DNA from: Sycobia sp. Sy_11
Lineage: Eukaryota; Arthropoda; Insecta; Hymenoptera; Epichrysomallidae
Assembly (NCBI GenBank): GCA_018907035.1
Contig: JACCIC010000014.1
Location: 2,083,001-2,147,000, forward strand
Reading direction: 5' to 3'
Length of the DNA: 64,000 bases
Shown here piece by piece: positions 24,969-35,557 of the stretch (position 1 is the stretch's first letter; each line of letters starts with the position of its first letter). The notes under the pieces were generated by a model. The model had not been told where the DNA came from and made no database searches. It saw only the letters and a list, made by a program, of their open reading frames with translations. Made by a program: the position numbers and the translations under genes.

Positions 24969-27900
24969 CCTCCCTCTCTCTCTTTCTCTGCCTCTCTCTC
25001 ACGACACGCTGTTCTATTATTCACAATTTTCTGTACGAAGCAAAGCTGTGGAGTAATAACCTTTTTTCTCCTTTAGTGGAGAGGAAAAAACTTAGTGGAG
25101 TAGCATGAAGGCTGTGAGTTTATAAGGCACTCGAGGAAAAAGATTTATTTTTTAATTGTGTCGGGCAAAAAACTTGTATCGTTATCGCGATTCTTAAGAA
25201 ATGATTGGACAAAGATGTTAAAAATAACTCGCTATAGATTTAAAAATCATTTGCAGTCGTAGTAACTTCATTCTTCAACTCGTTTGCAATGTTTGAATTG
25301 TTATTTATATTCTTATAATAAGAAAATGTTCCTTTGGCAATAAATATTTCGGTACAATCGAGAGTAATAATGAATTTACCTTGTGTAATTGTTTTAGTAA
25401 TAAATAATAAATCAACATTTAATACAATATAGTAAATATGGAATATCTTCTTAAATTATTAGAAACATTATGTCCCTGCTTTTTAATTTTTTTTTCTTAT
25501 ACATTGAAACTAATTAAAGTATATTATAAACAATTCGATTAATACATATAGATTTAATTAAATGTTAAGCAATATGAAGCAGCCTTGCAGAGTATAAAAA
25601 ATAAAATACGTTTCTTTTTATAAATGGAAACGCTTTTGGTTGATGTTCTTATCACTTTTTTTCTATATATAAAATATTGAATAAACACTTTAGAAAATCT
25701 ATTAACTTGGAACTTTTGTTCAACATATTATATATATTCGTGCATTTGAAATTTTTTTTAACGATCTATCGAGCTATTAAACATCAAACGAATGCGCAGA
25801 TTGGTTGTTATCAAAAGTTAATTTTCTCTTCACAGAACGCAAGTCAAATGGAGGCGACGTCAACGAAGCCGTCAAGTAGCGGCGGCGGCATCGCGACCTC
25901 GACCACCGCAAATTCGATTTCGGGCTCGAACGTCGGCGGATCGAGCGGGATCGTCGGCAGCAACACCGGCAACAATTCGGCCTCGTCCTCGTCGTCGGCC
26001 GACGTCGGCGACGTTTACGAATTTAAGAGCTCGAAGGAGGCCACGCCGGTTCGTGGCTCAAGCTCTTCGCCAAATCCGAATTTAGACAAGGATGGCAAGG
26101 AAGCCACCTCGTCCTCGATGGCGACATCCAGCGGCAGCGGACAGGGCCAGAGCGTAAGCTGTAGCGCCAGTAGTGCCTGCAGCAATATTAGTTCGACAGG
26201 TGCGGTTTGACAACTTTTATCGGTGCATTATCCTAAATTTTGTAAAAGTTTTGGGTGTAATAAATTTTAATCCAAAAATCTTGCGTAGCGTTAAGCGAAT
26301 TTGCAATGCCAAAAGCTTAAAATGTATATAAGCAATTATTAAACATACTGCGAAGAAGCATGTTAAACGGAAATCGCTGTTTTTTTTTCATGATTATAAT
26401 AAAATTATGGTAATTTTATCATAGAAAAAAGTTTATGCATTATGCACTATTTGTACAGGATAATTAGTCACTCAACAGCATAGTAATATAATCAGTAATT
26501 CATTGTTTATAAAAGAGTTTTATTAAGTGTATAAATTCCAAAGAATTTATGCATATTTAATATATAAATAAATTGTTTAAATTAACAGCAAAAAATATAT
26601 TTGTATATTTAAATAAATTTTATTGATTAAAAGCAGTGTATTATATGAAATTGAAGTAATAGCTTTTTCCATATTTATGTAATTTTAAATGTAATATCAG
26701 AAGATAAGATTACTAATTATCTATAGCACTAGTACAAGCGATTAGTACTTAGTCTTAAACTCTTAAAATAAAAACTATATTACATAATTCTTTGAACTAT
26801 CGTTTAAAGATTAAGTAAAGTAACACGAAGTAATTTCATTATTAAAAAATACAGGTTCGAACAACGCAATGGGTTCAAATACGATTAGTTCGTCGGAAAC
26901 CACATCATCGACCAGCGGCGGTGCTACAGTTGGTTCTTCATCTTCGTCCTCGGCCAATCCTGGTGCTGGCTCATCAACTGAAGCTATGTCCGTTTCCATA
27001 GTTTCTTCAATGGCCGATGAACAAATGATGTCCACGTCACCGTCGTCCTCGAGTTCAATTGCACCTTCGTCTTCTGCTAAACGTACATTTGATAGCGAAA
27101 ACTCTCAAGATGATCAGGATGAAGAAAGTAGAAAGAGAAAGAAAAAAGATAATGAGGGAAATAAGGACGTCGGTTGCGTTAAAAGCGTTTTGAGTGGTAG
27201 GCAGACAGCGAACAGGAGCAATTCCAGTATTGCTGACAAGGTGGGTTGCAACCTTATCTATAAATTTGAAATAATTGAATGAATATAAAATTATGTATTA
27301 TATTAAAAATAAATTAAGCATGATTCTAATAAATCGCACAAGACAGGAAATTGAATTGTTAAATGTTAATATTTAACATTTTAACCAGCAACAGAATTAT
27401 ATGACCCTTTGCATATTGTTTCCAATCACATATTGTTTCAAAATGTTATAACAAAATTTATATTCATATTAAGATAATAAAAGTTTTTTTCGGTCCTACA
27501 GTCTTGTTAATAAACTAATATGATTATAATGGTAGTTAGATTGCTGTTATTTATAATTACCATTATAAAATCGGAAATCTAAAATATGAAAAATTAAAAT
27601 TAATTTTATTACTGAGGAACAATCAGACTGCTCCTTCACTAAAAATTTCCGCATCAACAACTCTAGCGTTACGGCACTATTCTTGAAAATTTTTGAAAAA
27701 TAATCGGAGCTGCTTCAAAAATCGGGCATTGCAGATGTGGAAAGTTTCGTTGTTGGGGGTGGGTGGTCAGTTCGTCCATTAATTAGCAAAATTAATTTTC
27801 CTTTTATATTTTAGATTTCACGAAGGTAATTATAAATAAGGGCAATGTAACAGAGACTACAATTATATTAGTTAATAAATATAACTGCAAGTCTAATAAA

Positions 27901-30732
27901 AATATTTATTAGTATGCTTCATATCAGTAAATGTAAAAAACAATTTCAATTTTAGATTCATATGAATCTTGCGTGACTCTACAAACATAAATATTCACAA
28001 GTAATGCACTGGTGAAATTCTTTCTTAATTTTAACTAAAAACAAAATTTAATTATATACATATCGAAGTAAGTCACTTGTTGAGCTCATCAATAACACTA
28101 TTGGTGATCCATTCTTACACGTACAAAGATTTAGCAGAAAACGAAATAACTGAAACTAAACTATTTTATTTCTGAATTGAAATTTTCATTACAATATAAT
28201 TTAAAAAAATCAAAAGTGATTCCAATTACCAAATTAGTGAACATGTTATAAATAATCAATCAGTCATTCACTATCATGATATTTTTAGAAGTAAACATAA
28301 ATCAAAAATAAATTATAATACTATTCTATTCCGAATTCTTGATGAACAATTTCAATTAAATATAGTAACTGAAATATTTATTTCAAAACAATGAGATAAT
28401 AAAATTATTATTTATTTACAGTATTTTAAATACTAAATAGTTATTTTATTGAAACATACACATATAACGCTCGCAATTTACACCATCAAAAATCTGATGG
28501 TCGATATTTGTAAAATGCCAGAGTAAAGTTTGTTATCGAATAATCTCGAATAGGCAAGCGAAATCTAACGTTTAAGGTGACTCCATCGTCTTTTAAATAT
28601 CTCCAAGCGGCATAAACAAATGCAGAATATATATTAAGTATTTATATTACATATTCAGACTTTGAATTCTATCAAGAAATGATAGGTAAATACGATAAAT
28701 ACGAAGAAATATGAGTGTATTTCATTAATTTTACTAGTGTGAAAGTTGAATAATTACGTCACGAGACAGTTTACATCCAGGCGAATAGAGAGCGAGGGAG
28801 AGAGTGGGGGGGATTATTTTGCATACTATAGTGTTGGATTATATTTTACATTATGAGAAACGAAAAATCACGTTAAATTTGCGATTTCGAGACTAGAGTA
28901 ATGTAAAAATAATTTCGACATTGTAATTTTACATCGTAGTTTATACAATGGGAGCAAGCATTTCTCCATTTATAATCCCAAAGTATTACCGATTTTATAA
29001 AATTAGTTGAAAATTAAATATTATTAATAAAGAATCGCTTTAGTATAAAAAAAAATTGTGGTTCGACGTACAAACTGTTTAGAAAAATAAAATTTATTAT
29101 AATTGACTTTGGTAGTTTAACTTTTTTTTTTATAAATTTTCATACAAGCACCGATATTTTGAAATAAAATTTACTATGCTTTATAATAGAGTAATGACAT
29201 TTTTGCAAAAGGTCAGAATTTAAGCCGAGCCCCTGCTCGACACGTCTAGGGCTTTGATTTGATACGGTCATACTCAAGGAGCCACCTTAACGATAGTAAA
29301 CAAACCTTACCTTTTCTGCCTCACAAAGCCGCTCAATATTACGTTTAATACGTTAAGGAAGCATTTGATATTTCAAAATTTTTAAATTGATAACATAATC
29401 TCGTAATAAACTAAACTGTTCTTCGTTCTACAAATAATAATAAATATAAATATGAAACAGTGTGCCAAGTCAGGAAAACAAACAACTGGAACGATATCTG
29501 CGAAGGGCGGCCAGATTAGCTCATCGCTAAACAGCGACCACAAGAGTCCGAGCAGCTCGTTGAATGCCAACAGTCCCAAGCCATCAAACTCGTCAGCCAC
29601 GTCGACTTGTAATAACGCGAAGGGCAGCGCCTCGGCGTCGGCGGAATCTGACGGCGAGGAGGATCGCTCGAAAAATCCCGACTGTAATTCGGCGCCGAAA
29701 GTGCCTCCGTTGAAAATCGTCATACCCCAGAGCACGACGTCCGAGCAGGAGCAGGGCAACAGAAATGGGAAGAACACGTCGAATCGGGGCCATCAGCTGC
29801 CGTACGTAGTTGCCAGCTCGAATAGCAATGACTCGTCAGACAAGGATCAAAACCCGTCGACTGTGATAAGCGGCGGCACGACGGCGAGCCCGCTGGAGGG
29901 CGGTGGCGCGACTTCCAAAAACGACGAGAAGAAGGAGATAAGCAGCAGCCTGGACAGCGAGTCGCGCTCGACGCACCACCAGCGCGTCCTCCGGAGCTCC
30001 CACCGATCGGGCAACGGTGGCAATGGTAACAGCGGCGCCCGCGAGTCCTCCAGCAGTATGCCCGGCAGTGCCAGCTATTCAAACTCGTCCCCACTGCCGG
30101 CCAGCTCCACCGATCGCTCCAACAACTCGTCGCCCCAGCACAGGCATAATTCGCCCACCCCCGAGTCGAGCGGCGCTTCCGAGGCCGGGAAATCGGCGTC
30201 CGCGGACGCGCCCGTGCAAAATAGCCCGGCGGGAAAATCCGGCGGCGCGATGGACAAGTGCGAGAAGAGCGGCGAGATGAAAAAGGAGGCCGCGGACGCG
30301 TTGGACAGTGGCGTTAAGAAGGAAAGCGGCGCCGAGGTGCCCAGTACTTCGTCGCAAGCGCCCGTCGAGCTGCATCCGAGGAAGAGGAAGATGAAGTCGA
30401 GCAAGGAGGCCCAGCAGGCCGCGGCGACCGCCGCTGCGAGCGAGCCCACGGAGACTACGAGTACCGGGCCGGAAATTCATCCCCACGATCAGCCCATTAC
30501 GAACTGTTATCAATTGTTTTTGAATATCAGGAAGCAAGTAAGCCCATCTTTCAAGAAAATCCATAGAATTTTTTTCTTTTTAATAACGAGAAATTAACGG
30601 TCGAATTACCAATCAAGCTCATAAATTTATTTTTAAAATTTTTCTTTCGTTCTTGCGGAAAATTAATTTGAGACGTAAATTTACAAAATTATAAAATTGA
30701 AGAAATCAATACATTTCATTGCATCTTTAATC

Positions 30733-30776
<44 letters not shown>

Positions 30777-32114
30777 CGCGCATTTGTGTACGTGCGTGTG
30801 TATATAAAACTCTTTTTATTCTTATTAATTATGTATCTTTGACGAATTGGCTCTTCATTAATTTCAGATTGAACGGAGAAGAAAATGCTTATTCCCAGTT
30901 CAACCTAAGCCACCACAAGGCTTCAAAGATTATTTAATGAATCGTTGCACTTATGTTCTTGCTGGAAATGCAAATGAAGAACCAAACATTAATCCACCTG
31001 TCAATCTTATGGGTCCAATGAAAGATCTTTATATAGAACAAGAAAAGGAACGTTATCGTTTAAGAATGCAACATGTCGTAGAAAAAGAAAAACTAGTTTT
31101 GTCTGTGGAGCAAGAAATTCTTAGGGTACATGGTAGAGCGGCCAGAGCACTTGCCAATCAGTCACTTCCATTTTCAGTTTGTACAATTTTAAAAGACGAA
31201 GAAGTATATAACGTTATTACACCCGAACAAGAAGAAAAAGATAGAAATGCAAGAAGTAGATACAACGGACGATTATTTTTAAGTTGGCTGCAAGACGTTG
31301 ATGACAAATGGGAAAAAATTAAGGTTTGTACAATACTGTAAATTTAAATAATATAAATCTAAACCCTTGTATTTTAATCAATTAAACCCAAATCATTTTT
31401 TCAAGACAAGTATAATTAAATTGTATTGTAATGGTATGGGTGAGAAAAATTATGAGATAGTAAACCGACTAAATTTATATATTAAAATTTAGTTTAAATA
31501 ACTATCAGACATACTTATTAAAGTAAACATATTATTTTATAAAAATCAGTAACCAGATTAAATGAAAATGTATACGGTATTTTTTAAATTATTTGATTTT
31601 AATTAATATAAAATCACAATGCATTATTCAATTAGTGGGAAAATTTATCTAAATGCTCCTACCACTAATAGTTGTCATTAATGAACATTGTTTTTAATTA
31701 AATTAACCTATGGTTTACTAAAAATAAAAATTTTAATATTTATCTATAGCACGATTAATTTATCTAAATAAGTTGTAGATAGAAATTTTTGAGTTATAAT
31801 GTTTTTAAATGTATCAATCACTGGAAAACTATTTTAAAAAAGATGATTGTGATAATGATAAATTGTGTATATAAATTGATATTTTTTAAGTATAGTATTT
31901 TAAAATAATTATTTAATTCTTTTGGCATTTTTAGGAAGCCATGCTGTTAAGGCATCATAATGAAGCAGAGTCTTTGCACGCAGTTCAACGTATGGATTGG
32001 GAATGGAAATTAAAAGAAGTTGGTCTTTGTGAGTTTAAAGTTACTCCTCAAATAGAAGATCTCCATGTACCAATGGTACATGTTTCTGACGATTTTGATC
32101 TGTTACCGGCTTAA
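19179..32114 (+). CDS. ANKRD11/ANKRD12-family chromatin regulator, apparently without ankyrin repeats
   Basis: Vertebrate members are nuclear cofactors that bind p160 coactivators and histone deacetylases. Nine exons join in phase: 19179-19305, 20502-20696, 22690-23022, 24240-24622, 25836-26199, 26855-27240, 29461-30537, 30868-31323 and 31935-32114, giving 1166 residues. The start is chosen because residues 19-37 (GYPARMSERQQLALLLQMT) match the conserved ANKRD11 N-terminal motif GYPLSERQQVALLMQMT. The middle is Ser, Gly, Asn, Gln and His rich, with a basic RKRKKKD signal in exon 6. The C-terminus from about residue 950 matches ANKRD11 closely: EKEKLVLSVEQEILRVHGRA, LSWLQDVDDKWEK and a terminal DDFDLLPA. 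In human ANKRD11 ankyrin repeats follow a DKVNKRNERGE segment. Here exon 6 ends in ADK and exon 7 resumes with Ser-rich sequence, so they are missing. Family assignment is very secure. Confidence 0.9.
19306..20501 (+). other. ANKRD-like intron 1
   Basis: AT-rich, 1.2 kb. Holds two (TA)n tracts (19543-19593 and 19939-19960) and a TTTAT/TATTA-rich stretch at 20395-20490 just before the acceptor. No coding sequence was seen. Confidence 0.65.
19543..19593. repeat. (TA)n microsatellite
   Basis: About 50 bases of TA in the first intron of the ANKRD-like gene, preceded by a short (CA/CG) run. Confidence 0.95.
21174..21217. repeat. (TA)n microsatellite
   Basis: About 44 bases of TA. Confidence 0.95.
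21524..21574. repeat. alternating CG/CA tract
   Basis: Fifty bases of alternating pyrimidine-purine with CG blocks at both ends and CA in the middle. This is the sequence class that most readily adopts Z-DNA. Confidence 0.85.
22349..22417. repeat. (GA)n microsatellite
   Basis: Nearly 70 bases of uninterrupted AG, 270 bases upstream of exon 3. Long GA runs can bind GAGA-factor-type proteins in insects. Confidence 0.95.
22690..23022 (+). CDS. ANKRD-like exon 3, with a 14-His run
   Basis: Phase 1 at both ends, acceptor TTCGCAG and donor AAAG|GTATTA. Contains a stretch of fourteen histidines, then seven to eight glutamines and a second His run. Both codons of His alternate, so the run is not a pure DNA microsatellite. 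The flanking AESPVVAGSPAE is ordinary low-complexity linker. Confidence 0.75.
23023..24239 (+). other. ANKRD-like intron 3
   Basis: Contains (TA)n at 23415-23470, a purine-rich G-run stretch at 23700-23860 (including nine Gs at 23777), and (CT)n at 24109-24135. No coding sequence was recognised. Confidence 0.6.
23415..23470. repeat. (TA)n microsatellite
   Basis: About 56 bases of TA. Confidence 0.95.
24623..25835 (+). other. ANKRD-like intron 4
   Basis: Holds a (CT)n tract at 24893-24966 with a degraded CT-rich continuation to 25000; the rest is AT-rich. The donor GTGAGT is strong and the acceptor is TTCACAG. Confidence 0.65.
24893..24966. repeat. (CT)n microsatellite
   Basis: Over 70 bases of TC, opposite in strand sense to the (GA)n tract in intron 2. 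Confidence 0.95.
26200..26854 (+). other. ANKRD-like intron 5
   Basis: About 650 bases, AT-rich, phase 1, without visible repeats or coding sequence. Confidence 0.65.
27241..29460 (+). other. ANKRD-like intron 6, where the ankyrin exons would be expected
   Basis: The donor GTGGGT follows the ADK codons and the acceptor is AAACAG at 29455-29460, with almost no pyrimidine tract. Reading the three plus-strand frames through these 2.2 kb I find no TPLH-type ankyrin sequence. A short inverted repeat sits at 27521-27575 (ataatggtagtta / taattaccattat). The MITE-like pair spans 28565-29296. Confidence 0.6.
28565..29296. mobile_element. MITE-like element bounded by imperfect ~20-bp inverted repeats
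   Basis: The left end ctaacgtttaaggtgactcc is mirrored on the right by ggagccaccttaacgatag, its reverse complement with a few mismatches. The ~690 bases between are AT-rich and noncoding, as in a non-autonomous DNA transposon. A target-site duplication is not clear. The ends are short enough that chance is not excluded. Confidence 0.4.
30735..30780. repeat. (TG)n running into (CG)n
   Basis: About 34 bases of TG followed by 12 of CG, 85 bases before the acceptor of the first C-terminal-domain exon. Alternating purine-pyrimidine throughout. Confidence 0.9.
30868..32114 (+). CDS. last two exons: conserved ANKRD11/12 C-terminal domain
   Basis: Exon 30868-31323 starts at the ATTTCAG acceptor with IERRRKCLFPVQPKPP and runs through the helix that reads EKEKLVLSVEQEILRVH. 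Exon 31935-32114 has HHNEAESLHAVQRMDWEW and the terminal VPMVHVSDDFDLLPA. In human ANKRD11 this C-terminal part includes degradation signals. Unlike exons 3-7 of the same gene these two are AT-rich and free of homopolymers, as expected of the part under strongest constraint. Confidence 0.93.
31324..31934 (+). other. ANKRD-like intron 8
   Basis: AT-rich, 611 bases, phase 0, donor GTTTGT and acceptor TTTTTAG. Nothing else was seen in it. Confidence 0.7.
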
Positions 32115-32580
32115 AGTACTTGAACTGAATTTGTATCTTGATCTTGTTACGTTGCCTTGGGGCAACATTTAAAAATGTTATCTGTGATCATGCCTTGTAT
32201 GATAAATACGTATGAAGTGTGTGTGCGTAGTGCAAAATCTTAAGGCATATTGTTGCATTTTGTCGAATCAAGTTAAATGACTGAAAATCATGGTAATCAT
32301 ATTTTTTTACGCCATTTTATTATTTTAAGATGATAGCTTGACGGCCGATTTTCATGTTGTCAGTATTTCATAACAGTTGTTTTATCAATTGGACGACTGA
32401 AAATTAACTTGATTTTTTGGTACCATCTAATACGCCAATTTCACTAATAAAAGCAGTTTTTACAACTATTCTACAGTGAAATCTTATGTAAAATGTATGT
32501 ATTTTGTAATTAAAATATCTTATTATAATTTTAAGTAGATTATAAAAACTGAACCAAGACAAACTGAATCAATAATTAGA

Positions 32581-32586
32581 AATAAA
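32581..32586 (+). terminator. probable polyadenylation signal of the ANKRD-like gene
   Basis: AATAAA about 470 bases after the stop codon and 28 bases before the TMEM70 stop codon on the other strand. It is the first canonical hexamer near a U-rich stretch. Its use is inferred. Confidence 0.35.
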
Positions 32587-32613
32587 GTTCTATAAAGTAT
32601 TCTTGTTTTGAAT

Positions 32614-33561
32614 TTAATTTTTTTTAGAAATTAAATCATCATCATCATTATTATTATTGCATGTTTGAAGATCTAATGGTTTATCATAACCCATAATTCT
32701 TCCATAATGATCTAGATTTGTAAATGAAGCAGCATCCAGAAATACGGGCTTTCCTTTTATATTGCAAGATGAGAATATTCCAAGCACAGTTGGGATAGTT
32801 ACATCCTCTGGTTTAAATATAAGCTATAATTTATAACATTATTTAATGACTTTGATCAATTATTGAATTACATGAATTACATATGCATGCACAAAGACAA
32901 CAATTTTAATTTTACCTTTTTTTTCATAACAAATAGATTGTATGTTACGGCAGTATATTCATCTTCTTTTGGATTATACTCGACACTTATTACATACCTT
33001 TTTGTAATAATGTGAATAAGTGGAGGAGTTAAAAGGGCAAATATACCTATTAGGGCACATACTGATATAGTTAGATTGCTTGCAGCATTACTTGCAATTG
33101 TTTTACTATAGATCAAAGGTTGTAGAGATACACCAAGGATACTAGTAAAAAGTGAAAAAGTTTTTAAACTCCGAACATTTCTGGCTAATGGACCAGTATA
33201 AATGATCTCATTTTCAGCCCTATTTTGATCACTTATGTTTTTCTTATTTAATTTTTTGAGTCTTAAGTTTTCATCGTCATTTTTATATGTACAGTATTTC
33301 AGATTTGATGGTAACGATAATGATATTGAATTCTGAAAATAGGCCATAATAATTTAAATACTTTTATAAAAATGGATCAATGCACATACGCATAAAGAAT
33401 TATTTGTAATATTCTAATTTGTTATTGCATTTTCTAACCTTACATTTACAGCTGCAGACACTCAAGACTGGCGCAGAAAAATTAAATTTTAAATAAATAC
33501 TTTTTGATGCATTTCCACAAATATCTCTAATTGCAAAAACAGATCGAAAAATATGTGACAT
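32614..33561 (-). CDS. TMEM70: TMEM70 homologue, mitochondrial inner-membrane assembly factor
   Basis: TMEM70 promotes assembly of the ATP synthase c-ring and of complex I in the mitochondrial inner membrane. Three exons on the minus strand: 33561-33439, 33332-32916 and 32823-32614, phase 0 at both joins, 249 residues. Exon 1 is Ser, Arg and aromatic rich and suits a mitochondrial presequence. Exon 2 has IIYTGPLARNVRSLKTFSL, which matches the family's (V)YTGxxARxVxxxKxFS signature, then two hydrophobic segments separated by a short polar loop, ending LLTPPLIHIITKRYVI. Exon 3 has FLDAASFTNLDHYGRIMGYD, matching the family's C-terminal LMGYDKEE region. An Asp and Asn run precedes the stop. An in-frame ATG at 33347 lies in the intron just before exon 2 and could start a form lacking the presequence. 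It reads tail-to-tail with the ANKRD-like gene. Confidence 0.88.
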
Positions 33562-34657
33562 TATTGCTATATACGTTAATTTACTAAGAAGTTTAGAGAA
33601 CTAAAACTGCCTGTAGGTTAGGTTAGGAATGTAGGAGGAACAGGGCCGTAAACTCGTGAACAGGGCTCAGGATGTTCAGCATTGGCTATTTTCTATATTT
33701 GGCTTACGATTGGAAATTCGGCATTGACTTCTGGAAAGTTTGTAGAGATACGGTCATGAGTTGGCTGTTGGAAGTTGGAACAGGTTGGAACCAGGTTGGA
33801 ACTGGCGCTGCTCAAGTACTTAGCAGTTTGTTTGTCAGTTTTTTAATTGATTGAATCTTTTGCCGTACTTTAAAAAACAAACATATTTATGCTAGTCGAA
33901 CATAATATGTATGCTATTAGATGATTTTAGGTGATATTAGGTATAAATTGCTGAACAGTAGTAAGCAAATGGTAAGAAAAAACAGGCCGAAGCTTCGAAG
34001 GTGTACATATATATAGTATTACAGACACTTAGCAGAAACTTTTCAAAAATAATTTATTCAACTTATCTACCTGCTGATCTAAATAAAATAAAAAAACTAA
34101 TCTATAAACCTGCTAAAACTTATCGCACATTTCTACCTCTTTATTTTTAATAAAGCACTACCAAAAATTTTTTTCTCTTTATATAAAAGTAATTTAACAT
34201 TTAACTAGACGAGTATTCTATTTTTATTTTTATTTTCATTGTTTTAATTCTATTTTTATCCCAATCTTTAATAGTTAAATTATAATACAATACAATTAAA
34301 CATATAAAAAATATGTCTCGAAGCTTGAATTTAATAAATATAATACAACCAAAATTGTTTTTAAAGAATATAAAATATATGTTTTAGTTTATAATTGGTA
34401 TTCTAAAAAGTAGCATTTGAAAACAATGTAAGTATATATATACACAAAATAATGCACATTCATAAATTCTAAATACGCTAATTATCATTACGGATTGTCA
34501 TTCGATGACTATGTGGAGGCCGGAGACCACATGCATATCTGATAATATATAGATAGTTTAAAAGCATGGTAAAAGATGTAAAAGAGGAATGAGGTGGGGC
34601 GTGGGGGCGCAACGACGCAACATATCTTAACAATTCTTACCAATTCTTACTTCTTAT

Positions 34658-34703
<46 letters not shown>

Positions 34704-35557
34704 GCATGATACACATACCACATTACGTCATTGCCAATATAATGATCATATTTCATATCGCAAACCATTCGCACGCAACCCGACGCAACACGCAAAAGTA
34801 TATATATATATATATACACCAAATATACTACTACAGGTATAGGGTATAGCCTGGTATAGTAGAGTGCAGTGCAGACGCAGACCACGCCACCACGGTGTTG
34901 GAGTGGACTGCAGACTGTGCAGACAGGCTGATGCACATGCAGGTTAACTCAGGAAGTGAGGAGGAGTTGGCTGCTTATTCGTTCACTGTTGTTGGAATTG
35001 GGACTTCGGGAGTCAGAACTAATGAGCTGAGCTGAGTCAAGCTTACTTAATCGTAGCAATTATATAGTAACTCAAACGTAAAAACTTCGTGCACGCTATT
35101 AATTTAAGTGTAAAAAACTCTAGATTAAATTTACACGAATACTTTGTCAATGTTGAGGGTTCGAAATTCGTGTAACGGCAGTTGTCGGTTATGATTTATT
35201 TGAAAAATTCATGTCTTGTAAGAAATGGATAAGTCTTTCGATAAAACTCGTTTAGATTTTAAATTAGTTTTTTCTATTTGAAACTTTGCTTTAAAGAAAA
35301 AGCGGAAACTATAACTATTGCATATCGATTTCATATATTCTTATCTCATTTTCTAAATTATCATAGAACGTGGTCGATTTTTTGGAATTATTATTGTTCC
35401 TAACATTTATTTATTAAATACAGGAAAGTATTGAAAAAAACAGTTGTTTTATTCTTTGAGGAATAATTAAATTATAATTGATTCTTTTCGCCTTGTCACT
35501 GTTTAAGAAGGAATTTAAATAATCTTCTTATTTAGTTAACAATTATTAAAAATCAAA
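33562..35557. other. space between the divergent TMEM70 and EPT1 genes
   Basis: About 2 kb that must hold both promoters and the EPT1 leader. It contains a short tandem of ggttggaac-like units at 33770-33800, (TA)n at 34660-34700, and a GC-richer segment 34850-35040 with gtgcagt and tgcagac words. No coding sequence is supported. Confidence 0.5.
34660..34700. repeat. (TA)n microsatellite
   Basis: About 40 bases of TA. A second shorter run lies at 34799-34816. Confidence 0.95.

Noticed and set aside
29382..30564. Several minus-strand frames of 124-161 codons
   Set aside because: Antisense shadows of the GC-rich ANKRD-like exon 7; the sense frame continues a conserved, phase-matched gene.
33672..33854. 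60-codon frame with repeated VGTGWNQVGTG
   Set aside because: Produced by a short tandem of ggttggaac units; no sign of a gene.
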